Shown: positions 26,518-35,047, counted from the first letter of the stretch. The stretch is DNA of 64,000 bases from Streptomyces sp. NRRL S-87 (GCF_000719335.1 NZ_JOGB01000039.1:22488-86487); one strand, 5' to 3'. Made by a program: numbers and translations. The notes: generated from the sequence alone by a model not told the origin.

Positions 26518-26730
26518 GGGGTGCTCCTCGGACGATCGGTTGGGTCCCCCGGCGCTGCAGCCGGAAGGCGGCCGGAGGGAAGGCCGGTCCCAGCCTATCG
26601 GGCCGGGCCGGGACGCTCTCTGCGAGGTTGCCCGTACGGGTGTCCGACGCGTGCGGGAGCCCCGTACGGACCTGGTCCCCGCGCTGCCCGAGCAGCTGGT
26701 CCCGCAGCACGACCGTCCGGTGGAACGGCG

Positions 26731-26994
26731 CTATTCGTCGCGGCGCCGCTTTCCGTCCAGTTCGTCCCACCACTCGTCGGACTGCGGGTCCCCGGACGGG
26801 TCGTCCCACCAGCGGTCGTCCGGGCCGCGCCGGTTCGCGATCATCGCGGCCACCGGCGGGATGACCATGGCCACCACGCACATCCCCACGGCGGCCGGCA
26901 CCGACCACAGGCGCACGAATCCCCAGGCGGAGACGAAGAGGACCAGGCATCCGCCCATCAGCAGGAAGTAGGCGCGTCTGCGCCGGGCGTACAT
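26731..26994 (-). CDS. DUF3099 family membrane protein
   Basis: An 87-residue protein from ATG 26994 (MYARRRRAYFLLMGG). Two transmembrane helices (about residues 9-25 and 31-50) follow a basic N-terminus; the tail (NRRGPDDRWWDDPSGDP) is acidic and Trp-rich. This matches DUF3099 of actinobacteria, of unknown function. The 213 bases downstream (26518-26730) hold no gene but contain CCGTACGG palindromes and the probable promoter (a GATAGGCT box, reverse strand) of the 33-residue peptide gene. Confidence 0.82.
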   Translation of the reverse strand: MYARRRRAYFLLMGGCLVLFVSAWGFVRLWSVPAAVGMCVVAMVIPPVAAMIANRRGPDDRWWDDPSGDPQSDEWWDELDGKRRRDE

Positions 26995-27130
26995 GACTCC
27001 AGCGTACGGACCCCGCGGCGGCCCCGGAACGGCGCGAAGGGCCGCACCCCGATCCAGTGGCGTCCAACCCCCTGGGGTGCGGCCCTCCGGCCGGTACACG
27101 TGGCTGCCCCGCGGCAGCCGGCGGCGGTCG

Positions 27131-27421
27131 TCAGACCGCGATCGCGACGTCCGTCAGGCTGCCGGTCTCGGTGACGACGACCTTGCGGTCGGCCTGGGCG
27201 CCCGGAACCAGGGCGCGCAGCGTCCACTCGCCGGTGGCCGCGTAGAAGCGGAACTGGCCGGTGGCCGAGGTCGGGACCTCGGCGGTGAACTCACCGGAGC
27301 CGTCCAGCAGGCGCACGTAACCGGTGACGGGCTCGCCGTCCTTGGTCACCTGGCCCTGGATGGCCGTCTCGCCCGGCTTGAGCGTGCTGACGTCGGGGCC
27401 GCCGATCGGAGCTCCACACAT
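27131..27421 (-). CDS. sseC: DUF1416 (SseC-like) protein, sulfurtransferase partner
   Basis: A 96-residue beta-rich protein starting MCGAPIGGPD, matching DUF1416/SseC. It always follows a thiosulfate sulfurtransferase gene in actinobacteria (for example sseC beside cysA in Mycobacterium), and here it lies 49 bases after one. The N-terminal Cys2 and the fibronectin-like strands (IQGQVTKDGEPVTGYVRLLD) are conserved. The role is not established; a carrier or helper in sulfur transfer is inferred from the pairing. Confidence 0.88.
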   Translation of the reverse strand: MCGAPIGGPDVSTLKPGETAIQGQVTKDGEPVTGYVRLLDGSGEFTAEVPTSATGQFRFYAATGEWTLRALVPGAQADRKVVVTETGSLTDVAIAV

Positions 27422-27470
27422 GTTCTCTGTCCTGTCCTAGAGGTATAAGGGGGGTCCTGCGTGCCCGGTG

Positions 27471-28316
27471 TTACTTGTTGGCGCCGATCTCGATCGGCAC
27501 GCCGACGAGGGAGCCGTACTCGGTCCACGAGCCGTCGTAGTTCTTGACGTTCTCGACGCCGAGGAGCTCGTGCAGCACGAACCACGTCAGCGCGGAGCGC
27601 TCACCGATGCGGCAGTAGGCGATGGTGTCCTTCGCCAGGTCCACCTGCTCGTCGGCGTACAGGGCCTTGAGCTCGTCGTCCGACTTGAACGTGCCGTCGT
27701 CGTTGGCGTTCTTCGACCACGGGATGTTGCGGGCGCTGGGCACGTGGCCGGGACGCTGCGACTGCTCCTGCGGGAGGTGCGCCGGGGCGAGGAGCTTGCC
27801 GGAGAACTCGTCGGGCGAGCGGACGTCGACCAGGTTCTGGGCGCCGATGGCGGCCACGACGTCGTCGCGGAAGGCGCGGATGGAGGTGTCCTGGGCCTGG
27901 GCCTTGTAAGAGGTGGCCGGGCGGTTCGGGACCTCGGCGCCGTCGACCAGGTCGCGGGAGTCGAGCTCCCACTTCTTGCGGCCGCCGTCGAGGAGCTTGA
28001 CGTCCTGGTGGCCGTACAGCTTGAAGTACCAGTAGGCGTACGAGGCGAACCAGTTGTTGTTGCCGCCGTAGAGGACCACGGTGTCGTCGTTGGCGATGCC
28101 CTTGCGGGAGAGGAGCGCCTCGAAGCCCTCCTGGTCCACGAAGTCGCGGCGGACCGGGTCCTGGAGGTCCTGCTTCCAGTCGATCCGGACGGCGTTCCTG
28201 ATGTGGTTCTTGTCGTAGGCGGACGTGTCCTCGTCCACCTCCACGACGACGACCTTCGGGTCGTCGAGGTGGGCCTCGACCCAGTCGGCGTCGACGAGTA
28301 CGTCGCTGCGGCTCAT
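27471..28316 (-). CDS. sseA: Thiosulfate/3-mercaptopyruvate sulfurtransferase (two-rhodanese)
   Basis: A 281-residue tandem rhodanese. The N-terminal inactive domain has RNAVRIDWKQDLQDP; the C-terminal domain has the active-site loop CRIGERS with catalytic Cys, plus NLVDVRSPDEFSGK. It transfers sulfane sulfur from thiosulfate to cyanide or thiols. ATG at 28316 has GGAGGAGAA 6 bases upstream. A 229-base leader separates it from an upstream Cys-containing leader peptide, suggesting attenuation by cysteine supply. Forms an operon with the DUF1416 gene. Confidence 0.95.
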   Translation of the reverse strand: MSRSDVLVDADWVEAHLDDPKVVVVEVDEDTSAYDKNHIRNAVRIDWKQDLQDPVRRDFVDQEGFEALLSRKGIANDDTVVLYGGNNNWFASYAYWYFKLYGHQDVKLLDGGRKKWELDSRDLVDGAEVPNRPATSYKAQAQDTSIRAFRDDVVAAIGAQNLVDVRSPDEFSGKLLAPAHLPQEQSQRPGHVPSARNIPWSKNANDDGTFKSDDELKALYADEQVDLAKDTIAYCRIGERSALTWFVLHELLGVENVKNYDGSWTEYGSLVGVPIEIGANK

Positions 28317-28545
28317 GGTGTTCTCCTCCGGGGCAGTGTGCGGCGGGTGGTGCAGGGAGTGCTGCGGGTGCTGCGGTGCGCGGGTCGGCGGCCGCCCGGA
28401 GACCGGGTGTCCGGATGCCGGGATGCGGGGAGGCACGCCGGGGCCGGGCAGGGCGGGGCGGTCGCGGATTCGCGCGGGATGCCGTCGTCGTGCGACGGCC
28501 GGGCAGGAGCGGCGCCGGCGCTCGCGGGGAGCGGGGCCTGCTCGC
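28317..28545 (-). promoter_or_regulatory. Leader region with hairpin, candidate cysteine attenuator of the sulfurtransferase operon
   Basis: This untranslated stretch lies between the Cys leader peptide and the sulfurtransferase. On the reverse strand GCCGTCG-CACGA-CGACGGC (28481-28499) forms a perfect 7-bp hairpin, and GAGCG/CGCTC near 28515 offers an alternative stem. The arrangement (leader ORF with Cys codons, then stem-loops, then the sulfur gene) matches translation-dependent attenuation. Alternative pairing was judged by eye only. Confidence 0.5.
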
Positions 28546-28626
28546 TCACCTCGAGCGACAGAGCATGGCGGCGACGCGGCACAGGTCTACTGCCCGCCGC
28601 TTCGTGAGTTCCGCCTGTCGCTTCAT
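28546..28626 (-). CDS. 26-residue cysteine-containing leader peptide
   Basis: ATG 28626 to TGA 28546 encodes a basic peptide beginning MKRQAELTKRRAVDL and continuing CRVAAMLCRSR, with two Cys codons (TGC, TGT) each followed by Arg, near the 3' end. Very similar peptides occur upstream of sulfur-metabolism genes in other Streptomyces. No ribosome site precedes it, but a -10 element TACGAT lies 8 bases upstream, so the transcript probably starts at or close to the ATG. Ribosome stalling at Cys codons is the inferred regulatory signal. Confidence 0.8.
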   Translation of the reverse strand: MKRQAELTKRRAVDLCRVAAMLCRSR

Positions 28627-28634
28627 AGGCAGGA

Positions 28635-28664
28635 ATCGTAGGGAGGTTCCGGGCGGACTGTCAC
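28635..28664 (-). promoter_or_regulatory. Promoter of the leader peptide-sulfurtransferase operon
   Basis: On the reverse strand GTGACA (28664-28659) and TACGAT (28640-28635) are separated by 18 bases, a good housekeeping-type match, with the leader ATG 8 bases after the -10. Confidence 0.6.
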
Positions 28665-28855
28665 CGGTGTGTCATATACCGAGACAGGATCGTCCGAATG
28701 TCAGGACGGTAGGCGACTTCCGAAGGCCCCGGAAGCCGTGCGGGACCGCGGCGGGACCGCGCTGGGGCCACTTCGGCTGCGGTGCGGACGCGGGTGTCTC
28801 AATATGTGGCCGGGTGTCCGGTGGGCGACCGGTCAGGGGCGGTTCCCGCGGCGTC

Positions 28856-29551
28856 TCAGCGGGCGCCGAGCTCGACGTCCGTGCCCTTCAGGACCGCCCG
28901 GACGCCCGCGCCGTCCGTCGTGACGGACGCGAGGGAGAGGCCCTTCGGGAGGGCGTCGACGGTGCGGTCGAAGTCGGTCTTGCGGCGGATCAGCTCCTCC
29001 AGCCCGGGGAAGCCCTCACCGGGGACGTGCTCGGCCCGCACCCGCACCACGTTCCCGCCCACCAGCCTGACGGTCGAGACCACGCTGCGCGACAGGGTCC
29101 GGCCGAAGACGCCGACGGTCGCGGTGACCTTCACCTTGCCCGGCGCGCCGCCGTACGAGACGGTCACGCCCTCCTGGGCGGCCGCGGTCAGGTCGGCGTA
29201 CGACAGGAACGCGGTGCCGTCCGCGCGGCCGGCGGTCCCGCCCTCGTAGTCCCCGCGCAGCCGTACGTCGTGGAAGCTCGCGTCGAGCTCGGTGACGCGG
29301 ACGGGGTGGCCGCCGGACTTGGTGTCCACCCCCCGCAGGTGCGCGTCGACCCGCTCCAGCCGGTGGTCGACGAGCTGGGTCAGGAACGGGAAGCCCCTGA
29401 TGTCCACCTCGGTCCCGCCGGCCCGGCCCTGGCTGAAGCGGACCCGGTCCGCGAGCTCGCTCTCCGCGCGGCCCTCCGCGATGCGGTCGGCGGCGACGAG
29501 CAGTCCGGCGAGGACCGCCAGTCCGATCAACACGATGCGCAGTGCCCGCAC
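28856..29551 (-). CDS. LmeA-like phospholipid-binding protein (DUF2993)
   Basis: A 231-residue protein with one N-terminal membrane anchor or signal (residues 5-21) and a DUF2993 domain (about 30-228). FSQGRAGGTEVDIRGFPFLT is the typical family start. LmeA of mycobacteria is a periplasmic phospholipid-binding protein needed for lipomannan elongation; in Streptomyces it may serve cell-envelope glycolipid maintenance. GTG at 29551 with GGGGG about 10 bases upstream. It stands apart from the sulfur operon. Confidence 0.85.
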   Translation of the reverse strand: MRALRIVLIGLAVLAGLLVAADRIAEGRAESELADRVRFSQGRAGGTEVDIRGFPFLTQLVDHRLERVDAHLRGVDTKSGGHPVRVTELDASFHDVRLRGDYEGGTAGRADGTAFLSYADLTAAAQEGVTVSYGGAPGKVKVTATVGVFGRTLSRSVVSTVRLVGGNVVRVRAEHVPGEGFPGLEELIRRKTDFDRTVDALPKGLSLASVTTDGAGVRAVLKGTDVELGAR

Positions 29552-29889
29552 TGGTCTTGTTCCCCCCTGTGGTGCCCGTACGGGCCCGAACGGCCGGTGC
29601 GGCCGCGGCCGGTCCGGCCACGACCGGGGCGACCGGCCGGACCCGCGGTCGGGCCCGGCGGCGGTCGCCCTCCGGTACTACGAACGTTCCCCGGCCCGCG
29701 GTTCCCCGGATGCGGTGGGATCGGGGGCGCGGTGTGCGGGTCCCCTCGGTGCGTGACCGTCGTGACCGTCGTGACCGTCGCGACCCGCAGGCCCTGACGG
29801 CAGGCCCACCTCTGGGGCAAGGGGGCTCCCCCACACCCCACACCCCACACCCCACGCACCACGGGACCCACGCGCTCCGGGCGCGCGGG
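29552..29889. other. 338-bp intergenic region with short tandem repeats
   Basis: GC-rich sequence between two reverse-strand genes. It holds CGTGACCGT units repeated about four times at 29752-29784, GGGGGCTCCCCC at 29820-29831 (possible terminator of the repeat-rich membrane protein gene) and ACACCCC units repeated three to four times at 29831-29856. No coding region is supported. Confidence 0.55.
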
Positions 29890-31749
29890 TCAGCCGGCGA
29901 CCACCCGGCCGACCAGGTGGACGGCGGGCGCGGCCAAGGCCAGCGGCAGCGCGACGCCGGCCGTCATGTGGACGAACTTCGACGGGTAGTCGTACGCCGC
30001 CACGCGCAGGCCGGCCAGGGCGCACGCGCCCGCCGCGAGGCCGATCAGCGCCCCGCCCGCGCCGGTCCCCGCGAACCCGCCCACGAGCAGGCCGACGCCG
30101 GCCGCGGCGGCCAGCGAGACGCCCACGGACGGCGCCGCGGGCAGCGGCAGGGCCCGCACGACCGCGGCGACCGCCACCGCGGCGGCGCCGACCGTGACCG
30201 CACCGTGGTCCGCGGCGAGGTAGCCGGCGCACACGACCGCCAGGGCCGCCGAGGCGACGCTGGCCATCAGGCCGTACATGCGCTCGTCGGGATCGGCGTG
30301 CGAGCGCAGCTGGAGCACCAGGGTGAGCAGCACCCAGACGCCCAGGGTGCCGAGCACGGCCGCGGGGCCCCGCCCGGTGGCGAGCACCGCGCCGTCGGCG
30401 ACAAGGCCGCCGAGGAACGCGAGCGCGATGCCCTGGCGGGCCGGCCACATGCCGTTGAGCCGGAACCAGCCGGCCGCGGTGAGGCCCTGGAGGGCGACGA
30501 GCGGGAGCAGCAGCGCGTACTGGCCGAGGCCCGCGGCGACCGCCATCAGGCCCCCGAGCGCAGCCGTGATCAGGGCGGACTGCGGACCCGGGTCGATGAT
30601 CGGCGAACGGCCTTCGGCGCGGGCCTGGCGCGGGTCGCGCACCCGCACGCTGCCGAGGGTGACGGGGGCCGAGTACTCACCCGTCTCGGCGCCGCCGGGC
30701 GGGCCCGGCTGCGGTGCGCCGCCGGCGCCGGGCGCCGCGGGGTCCGGGTCTGTGCCGACCGGGGCCGGCTGCTGCGGGCGCGCGCCGTGGCGGCCCCGCG
30801 GGGCCTCCTCGTCGCGGACGGGCGGCAGGTACGCGGTCTCCGCCACGGCGTCCGCGGCGTCCACGGCGTACGGCGCCGGGCCGTCCTCGCGCACGGGCGG
30901 GAGGTAGGCGGTCGCGGCGGCGTCGGCCGCGCCGAACGGGGCGTCGTCCCGGACCGGCGGCAGGTACGCCGTCTCCGCGGCGTCGCCGGCGGCGGCGACC
31001 GGGGCCTGCCCCGTGCCCGCGTCGGGCCACGGCGCGGCGGTGGGAGCGGGGGCGACCTGACCGGTGCCCGCCTCCGGCCACGGAGCCCCGGCCGGGGTGT
31101 GCCCCGTACCGGCCTCGGGCCACGGCGTGGCGACGGGAGCGGAAGCGACCTGGCCGGTGCCCGCCTCCGGCCACGGCGTGGCGGCCGGCGCGGGGGCGAC
31201 CTGGCCCGTGCCCGCCTCGGGCCACGGCGTCGCGGCGGGAGCGGGGGCGACCTGACCGGTGCCCGCCTCGGGCCAGGGCGCGGCGGTCGGCGGGGCCGCG
31301 GCCGGGCCCGTCCCGGCGTCGGTCCAGGTCGACGGGCCCGGGCCCGGAGCGCCCGCGCCCGTGCCGGCCTCCGGCCAGGCGGCCGGCGCGGCGGCGGTGC
31401 CGGGCGCCGGGGTGTGCCGCGCCCAGGACGGGGCCTGCGGCGCCTGGGGGTCGGCCGGCTGCGGCCACGGGCCGGACTGCTGGGCGTGCGGGTCGTGCGG
31501 GGTGAGCGGGTCGTGCGGGGTGTGCGGGTCGTGCTGCTGCGGGACCGCGCCCCTTCCCGCGTCGGGGTACGCCGCGGGGTCGGCGGCGTGGCCGCCCGGG
31601 GCCCCCTCGGGCCGGAAGACCGGCTGGTAGGTGGTGTCCCAGGTCTCCGACGACCAGGTCTGGGTGGAGAACGGGTCCTGCGGCCCGCCCGCGTACGGCT
31701 CCGGGGCGGGCTGCCCCGTGTCGGGGTGCCCGTGGTGCTGCTCGCTCAT
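29890..31749 (-). CDS. Large membrane protein with Pro/Ala-rich tandem-repeat N-terminal region
   Basis: A 619-residue protein. Residues 1-370 are disordered, Pro/Ala/Gly/Trp-rich, with about seven copies of a roughly 17-residue unit around PWPEAGTGQVAPAP, then three TAYLPPVRDD-type units. Residues 400-619 contain about nine or ten hydrophobic segments with short loops. ATG at 31749 has GAGGGGCGAG just upstream and lies 8 bases beyond the MoaD-type stop. Function is unknown. The repeats could bind proteins or cross the wall; their number probably varies between strains. Confidence 0.8.
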   Translation of the reverse strand: MSEQHHGHPDTGQPAPEPYAGGPQDPFSTQTWSSETWDTTYQPVFRPEGAPGGHAADPAAYPDAGRGAVPQQHDPHTPHDPLTPHDPHAQQSGPWPQPADPQAPQAPSWARHTPAPGTAAAPAAWPEAGTGAGAPGPGPSTWTDAGTGPAAAPPTAAPWPEAGTGQVAPAPAATPWPEAGTGQVAPAPAATPWPEAGTGQVASAPVATPWPEAGTGHTPAGAPWPEAGTGQVAPAPTAAPWPDAGTGQAPVAAAGDAAETAYLPPVRDDAPFGAADAAATAYLPPVREDGPAPYAVDAADAVAETAYLPPVRDEEAPRGRHGARPQQPAPVGTDPDPAAPGAGGAPQPGPPGGAETGEYSAPVTLGSVRVRDPRQARAEGRSPIIDPGPQSALITAALGGLMAVAAGLGQYALLLPLVALQGLTAAGWFRLNGMWPARQGIALAFLGGLVADGAVLATGRGPAAVLGTLGVWVLLTLVLQLRSHADPDERMYGLMASVASAALAVVCAGYLAADHGAVTVGAAAVAVAAVVRALPLPAAPSVGVSLAAAAGVGLLVGGFAGTGAGGALIGLAAGACALAGLRVAAYDYPSKFVHMTAGVALPLALAAPAVHLVGRVVAG

Positions 31750-31757
31750 CTCGCCCC

Positions 31758-32012
31758 TCACCCGCCCGCGAACGGCGGGAGGACCTCGACCGTGCCGCCC
31801 TCGGTCAGGCGCACGGAGTCGTGCGGCCGGGTGCCCACCGGGTCGTGGTCGACCAGGAACGAGCACCGCTTCAGCACCTGCACCAGCTCCCCGGGGTGCC
31901 GCTCGCGCGCGGCGTCCAGCGCCTCCGCGAGCGTCTCCGCCGCGTACGGCTCCTCCGCGGTCCCGGCCGCGGCCTTGGCCGCCGCCCAGTAGCGGATGGT
32001 TCCCGCTGCCAC
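31758..32012 (-). CDS. MoaD/ThiS-family sulfur-carrier protein (internal start)
   Basis: GTG at 32012 with GAAAGGAG 5 bases upstream starts an 84-residue ubiquitin-like protein: [20 protein letters not shown], then [13 protein letters not shown], ending in the PPFAGG tail whose terminal Gly-Gly is adenylated and thiocarboxylated in MoaD/ThiS proteins. The strong internal ribosome site argues that it is made as a free protein even though the upstream hydrolase frame runs into it without a stop. It lies 8 bases before the next gene and could serve molybdopterin or other sulfur transfer. Confidence 0.85.
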   Translation of the reverse strand: MAAGTIRYWAAAKAAAGTAEEPYAAETLAEALDAARERHPGELVQVLKRCSFLVDHDPVGTRPHDSVRLTEGGTVEVLPPFAGG

Positions 32013-32876
32013 AGCAGCTCCTTTCGTCGGGGGTCCATCATGCCGTCTCGTACCCGTGAGCCAGTCCGCCAGGCGGCCCAGGAGCGCCTCGTCGGCCGCG
32101 TTCTCGGCGTGCCCCATGCCCCGCTCCAGCCACAGCTCCGCCGGGCCGGCCGCGGCGAGCATCCGCGGGTGGTCGAGCGGGAAGTAGGGGTCGCGGTCGC
32201 CGTGCACGATCAGCAGCGGGACCGGCGCGATCAGCGGCACCGACGCGTACGGGGCGAGCGGTACGGGCGACCACTCCCGTGCCGAGATCCGCGTCCCCAG
32301 TCCCGCGCGGGCCACCAGCCGCCCGGCCGGGGTCGTCACCACCCAGTGCAGCCGCCGCATGGGCGCGGTCCCCCGGTAGTACCACCGGGCGGGGGCGCTC
32401 ACGGCGGCCACGGCGGCCGGCCGTGCTTCCGCACGCCCCCCGTGCTCCCGGAGCCCGCCCGACCCCCCGAGCGGAGCGGGGCCCGCCGTGAGGGCCGCGT
32501 GCCGCAGCACCACCGAGCCGCCCATCGAGAAGCCGACGGTGGCCACCCGGGCGTGCCCCCGTTCGCGCGCCCAGGCCACCACGGCGGCCAGGTCCAGCAC
32601 CTCGCGGTCGCCCAGCGTGGAGCGCCCCCCGGAGCGGCCGTGGCCTCGGAAGGAGAAGGTGACGACCGCCGCGCGCCGGGCCATCACCGCCGCCGCGCGC
32701 CGCACCGCGGGCCGGTCGCAGGAACCGCCGAACCCGTGCGCCACCACGATCGCTCCGTTCTCCGCAGGCCCGGATCCGGGCTCGTACCGGGCCTCGATCG
32801 GCACCCCGTCCGCCGTGACCAGCGTGGTGCGGACCACACGGTCGGCTCCCGGCACGCCCTCTCGCGCGGTACTCAT
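31758..32876 (-). CDS. Alpha/beta hydrolase reading in frame into the MoaD-type protein
   Basis: The frame from ATG 32876 encodes 372 residues. Residues 1-275 are an alpha/beta hydrolase: oxyanion segment [13 protein letters not shown], nucleophile elbow [10 protein letters not shown] with catalytic Ser, acid in [10 protein letters not shown] and His in [10 protein letters not shown]. About 13 residues later the frame continues into the MoaD-like domain. Such hydrolase and MoaD genes are normally separate, so this is a fusion or the result of a lost stop or frameshift: in another frame an ATGA-like stop follows LAHGYETA at 32038. The hydrolase identity is sure; the fusion is read directly from sequence. 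Confidence 0.8.
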   Translation of the reverse strand: MSTAREGVPGADRVVRTTLVTADGVPIEARYEPGSGPAENGAIVVAHGFGGSCDRPAVRRAAAVMARRAAVVTFSFRGHGRSGGRSTLGDREVLDLAAVVAWARERGHARVATVGFSMGGSVVLRHAALTAGPAPLGGSGGLREHGGRAEARPAAVAAVSAPARWYYRGTAPMRRLHWVVTTPAGRLVARAGLGTRISAREWSPVPLAPYASVPLIAPVPLLIVHGDRDPYFPLDHPRMLAAAGPAELWLERGMGHAENAADEALLGRLADWLTGTRRHDGPPTKGAAVAAGTIRYWAAAKAAAGTAEEPYAAETLAEALDAARERHPGELVQVLKRCSFLVDHDPVGTRPHDSVRLTEGGTVEVLPPFAGG

Positions 32877-32972
32877 GTGGGCTATTCTGCTGCGCAGAGG
32901 ATCCGGGCAACGTTGCCCCCGGGTCCTTTTGTGCTTTCAGCACGTTGAACACAGCACGAACACCGGCAGCCG

Positions 32973-32990
32973 GTGGAACCCTGGTTCCAC
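32973..32990. promoter_or_regulatory. Palindrome upstream of glnR
   Basis: GTGGAACC-CT-GGTTCCAC is a perfect 8+2+8 inverted repeat 167 bases before glnR and 97 bases before the divergent hydrolase. It could be an operator or an RNA hairpin. It does not match the GlnR site pattern (gTnAc-n6-GaAAc). Confidence 0.45.
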
Positions 32991-33089
32991 ACCGGTCCGG
33001 TCGCGGGCCCCCGGGCGCGGGGTCCGTACCGCAGTACCGTCAGAAGCAGTGCGCACAGTCCTCGACGGGACCGAGGAGGAACCGACGTG

Positions 33090-33143
33090 ATGGGCCAGCG
33101 AACCACGCACGACCGTCCGACCCGGGCAGGTGGTCGGCGATGA
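33090..33143 (+). CDS. 17-residue upstream ORF overlapping glnR
   Basis: GAGGAGGA (33073-33080) is an excellent ribosome site followed 7-10 bases later by GTG/ATG (33087/33090). The ORF encodes [17 protein letters not shown] and its stop overlaps the glnR start in an ATGA junction. The glnR start itself has only a modest AGGTGG site inside this ORF. Translation of the short ORF would therefore couple to and probably raise or gate GlnR synthesis. No similar characterised leader is known to me. Confidence 0.55.
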   Translation: MGQRTTHDRPTRAGGRR

Positions 33144-33892
33144 GCTCACTCCTGCTGCTGACCAACGCCCTCCAGCCGTCCACCGAGGTGCTGCCCGCCC
33201 TGGGTCTGCTCCTGCACAGCGTGCGCGTGGCCCCCGCCGAGGGCCCCGCGCTCGTGGACACCCCCGGCGCCGACGTGATCCTCGTCGACGGCCGCCGCGA
33301 CCTGCCCCAGGTGCGGTCGCTCTGCCAGCTGCTGCGCTCCACCGGGCCCGGCTGCCCGCTCGTCCTCGTCGTGACCGAGGGCGGCCTGGCCGCCGTGACC
33401 GCCGACTGGGGCATCGACGACGTCCTGCTCGACACGGCCGGCCCGGCGGAGGTCGAGGCCCGGCTGCGGCTGGCCACGGGCCGCCAGCAGCTCGGCTCCG
33501 ACGACTCCCCCATGGAGATCCGCAACGGCGACCTGTCGGTCGACGAGGCGACGTACTCCGCCAAGCTCAAGGGCCGGGTCCTGGACCTGACCTTCAAGGA
33601 GTTCGAGCTGCTCAAGTACCTCGCGCAGCACCCGGGCCGGGTCTTCACCCGGGCCCAGCTCCTGCAGGAGGTGTGGGGGTACGACTACTTCGGCGGCACC
33701 CGTACGGTCGACGTCCACGTACGGCGGCTGCGCGCCAAGCTGGGCCCGGAGCACGAGTCCCTGATCGGCACGGTGCGCAACGTCGGCTACCGCTTCGTCG
33801 CCCCCGAGAAGGTGGAACGGGCGGCCGAGGAGGCCCGCAGCAAGGCGGCCACGGAGACCGCCGCCGAGGCCGGGACGCCGGCCCGCCGGTAG
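33140..33892 (+). CDS. glnR: Global nitrogen regulator GlnR
   Basis: A 250-residue atypical OmpR-family regulator, the master controller of nitrogen assimilation in Streptomyces (glnA, amtB-glnK, nir genes). Residues 1-115 form a receiver-like domain retaining D50 (ADVILVDGR) but lacking the usual acidic pocket, so it acts as a phosphorylation-independent dimer. Residues 125-235 are the winged helix with [19 protein letters not shown] and [14 protein letters not shown]. The sequence matches S. coelicolor GlnR closely. The start overlaps a short upstream ORF by 4 bases. A terminator follows. Confidence 0.97.
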   Translation: MSSLLLLTNALQPSTEVLPALGLLLHSVRVAPAEGPALVDTPGADVILVDGRRDLPQVRSLCQLLRSTGPGCPLVLVVTEGGLAAVTADWGIDDVLLDTAGPAEVEARLRLATGRQQLGSDDSPMEIRNGDLSVDEATYSAKLKGRVLDLTFKEFELLKYLAQHPGRVFTRAQLLQEVWGYDYFGGTRTVDVHVRRLRAKLGPEHESLIGTVRNVGYRFVAPEKVERAAEEARSKAATETAAEAGTPARR

Positions 33893-33910
33893 GGGCGGAC
33901 GACCGTTCCG

Positions 33911-33946
33911 GCTCCCCCGGCCGGCGTGTAGGCCGTCCGGGGGAGC
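33911..33946 (+). terminator. Terminator after glnR
   Basis: GCTCCCCCGG and CCGGGGGAGC form a perfect 10-bp stem around a 16-base loop, 19 bases after the glnR stop. Confidence 0.82.
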
Positions 33947-33999
33947 ACGCGAGATCGTCCGCTGGGCAGACGCCCTGCCCACGCGGCGGTCACCCCGCG

Positions 34000-34005
34000 T
34001 AGAAT
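34000..34005 (+). promoter_or_regulatory. -10 element of the LacI-family gene (leaderless)
   Basis: TAGAAT ends 7 bases before the GTG start at 34013, and no ribosome site is present. The transcript is predicted to begin at the start codon. No good -35 hexamer is seen. Confidence 0.55.
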
Positions 34006-34012
34006 TCCGCGC

Positions 34013-35047
34013 GTGGCCAAGGTGACGCGGGACGACGTGGCGCGACTTGCGGGTACTTCTACCGCCGTCGTGAGCTACGTGATCAACAACGGACCCCGGC
34101 CGGTCGCCCCGGCCACGCGCGAGCGTGTCCTCGCAGCGATCAAGGAACTGGGGTACCGGCCCGACCGCGTCGCCCAGGCGATGGCCTCACGGCGCACCGA
34201 CCTCATAGGCATGATCGTCCCCGACGCGCGCCAGCCCTTCTTCGCCGAGATGGCGCACGCCGTCGAACAGGCCGCGGCCGAGCGCGGGAAGATGGTCCTG
34301 GTCGGCAACTCCGACTACCGCACCGAGCGCGAGGTCCACTACCTCCGCGCCTTCCTCGGCATGCGGGTCTCCGGACTCATCCTGGTCAGCCAGGGCATGA
34401 GCGAGCAGGCCGCGAGCGAGATCGAGGCCTGGGACGCCCGGGTCGTCCTGCTGCACGAGCGGCCGGAGGCCATGGACGACGTGGCCGTCGTCACCGACGA
34501 CGTGGGCGGCGCCCAGCTCGCCACCCGCCACCTGCTGGAGCACGGGCACGAGTACGTGGCCTGCATCGGGGGCATCGAGAACACCCCGTCCGTCGGCGAC
34601 CCCGTCGCCGACCACGTCGAGGGCTGGCGGCGGGCCATGCTGGAGTCCGGCCGCTCGGTCGAGGGCCGGCTCATCGAGGCCCCGTACAACCGGTACGACG
34701 CCTACCGGGTCGCCCTGGAGGTGCTGGCCCGGCCGGACCGGCCCACCGCGATCTTCTGCGCCACGGACGACCAGGCCATCGGCGTCCTGCGGGCCGCCCG
34801 CGAGCTGCGCATCGACGTGCCGGGCGAACTGGCGGTGGCCGGCTTCGACGACGTGAAGGAAGCGGCCCTGACCGACCCCCCGCTGACCACCATCGCCTCC
34901 GACCGGCCGGCGATGGCCCGGGCCGCGGTGGACCTGGTGCTCGACGACGCGCTGCGGGTGGCCGGGTCCCGGCGGGAGCGGCTCAAGCAGTTCCCGTCCG
35001 CGCTGGTGGTCCGCCGTTCCTGCGGCTGCCACCCCAGCGGCTCCTGA
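34013..35047 (+). CDS. LacI-family transcriptional regulator
   Basis: A 344-residue regulator. Residues 1-55 form the LacI HTH and hinge ([37 protein letters not shown]). Residues 60-335 are a periplasmic-binding-protein-like effector domain with [17 protein letters not shown] and the C-terminal [13 protein letters not shown] / [18 protein letters not shown] segments. The ligand is unknown, and no sugar transporter or glycosidase lies beside it. GTG at 34013 is probably leaderless. It is followed by the protease gene in the same direction with an 89-base gap containing a separate regulatory repeat. Confidence 0.92.
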   Translation: MAKVTRDDVARLAGTSTAVVSYVINNGPRPVAPATRERVLAAIKELGYRPDRVAQAMASRRTDLIGMIVPDARQPFFAEMAHAVEQAAAERGKMVLVGNSDYRTEREVHYLRAFLGMRVSGLILVSQGMSEQAASEIEAWDARVVLLHERPEAMDDVAVVTDDVGGAQLATRHLLEHGHEYVACIGGIENTPSVGDPVADHVEGWRRAMLESGRSVEGRLIEAPYNRYDAYRVALEVLARPDRPTAIFCATDDQAIGVLRAARELRIDVPGELAVAGFDDVKEAALTDPPLTTIASDRPAMARAAVDLVLDDALRVAGSRRERLKQFPSALVVRRSCGCHPSGS

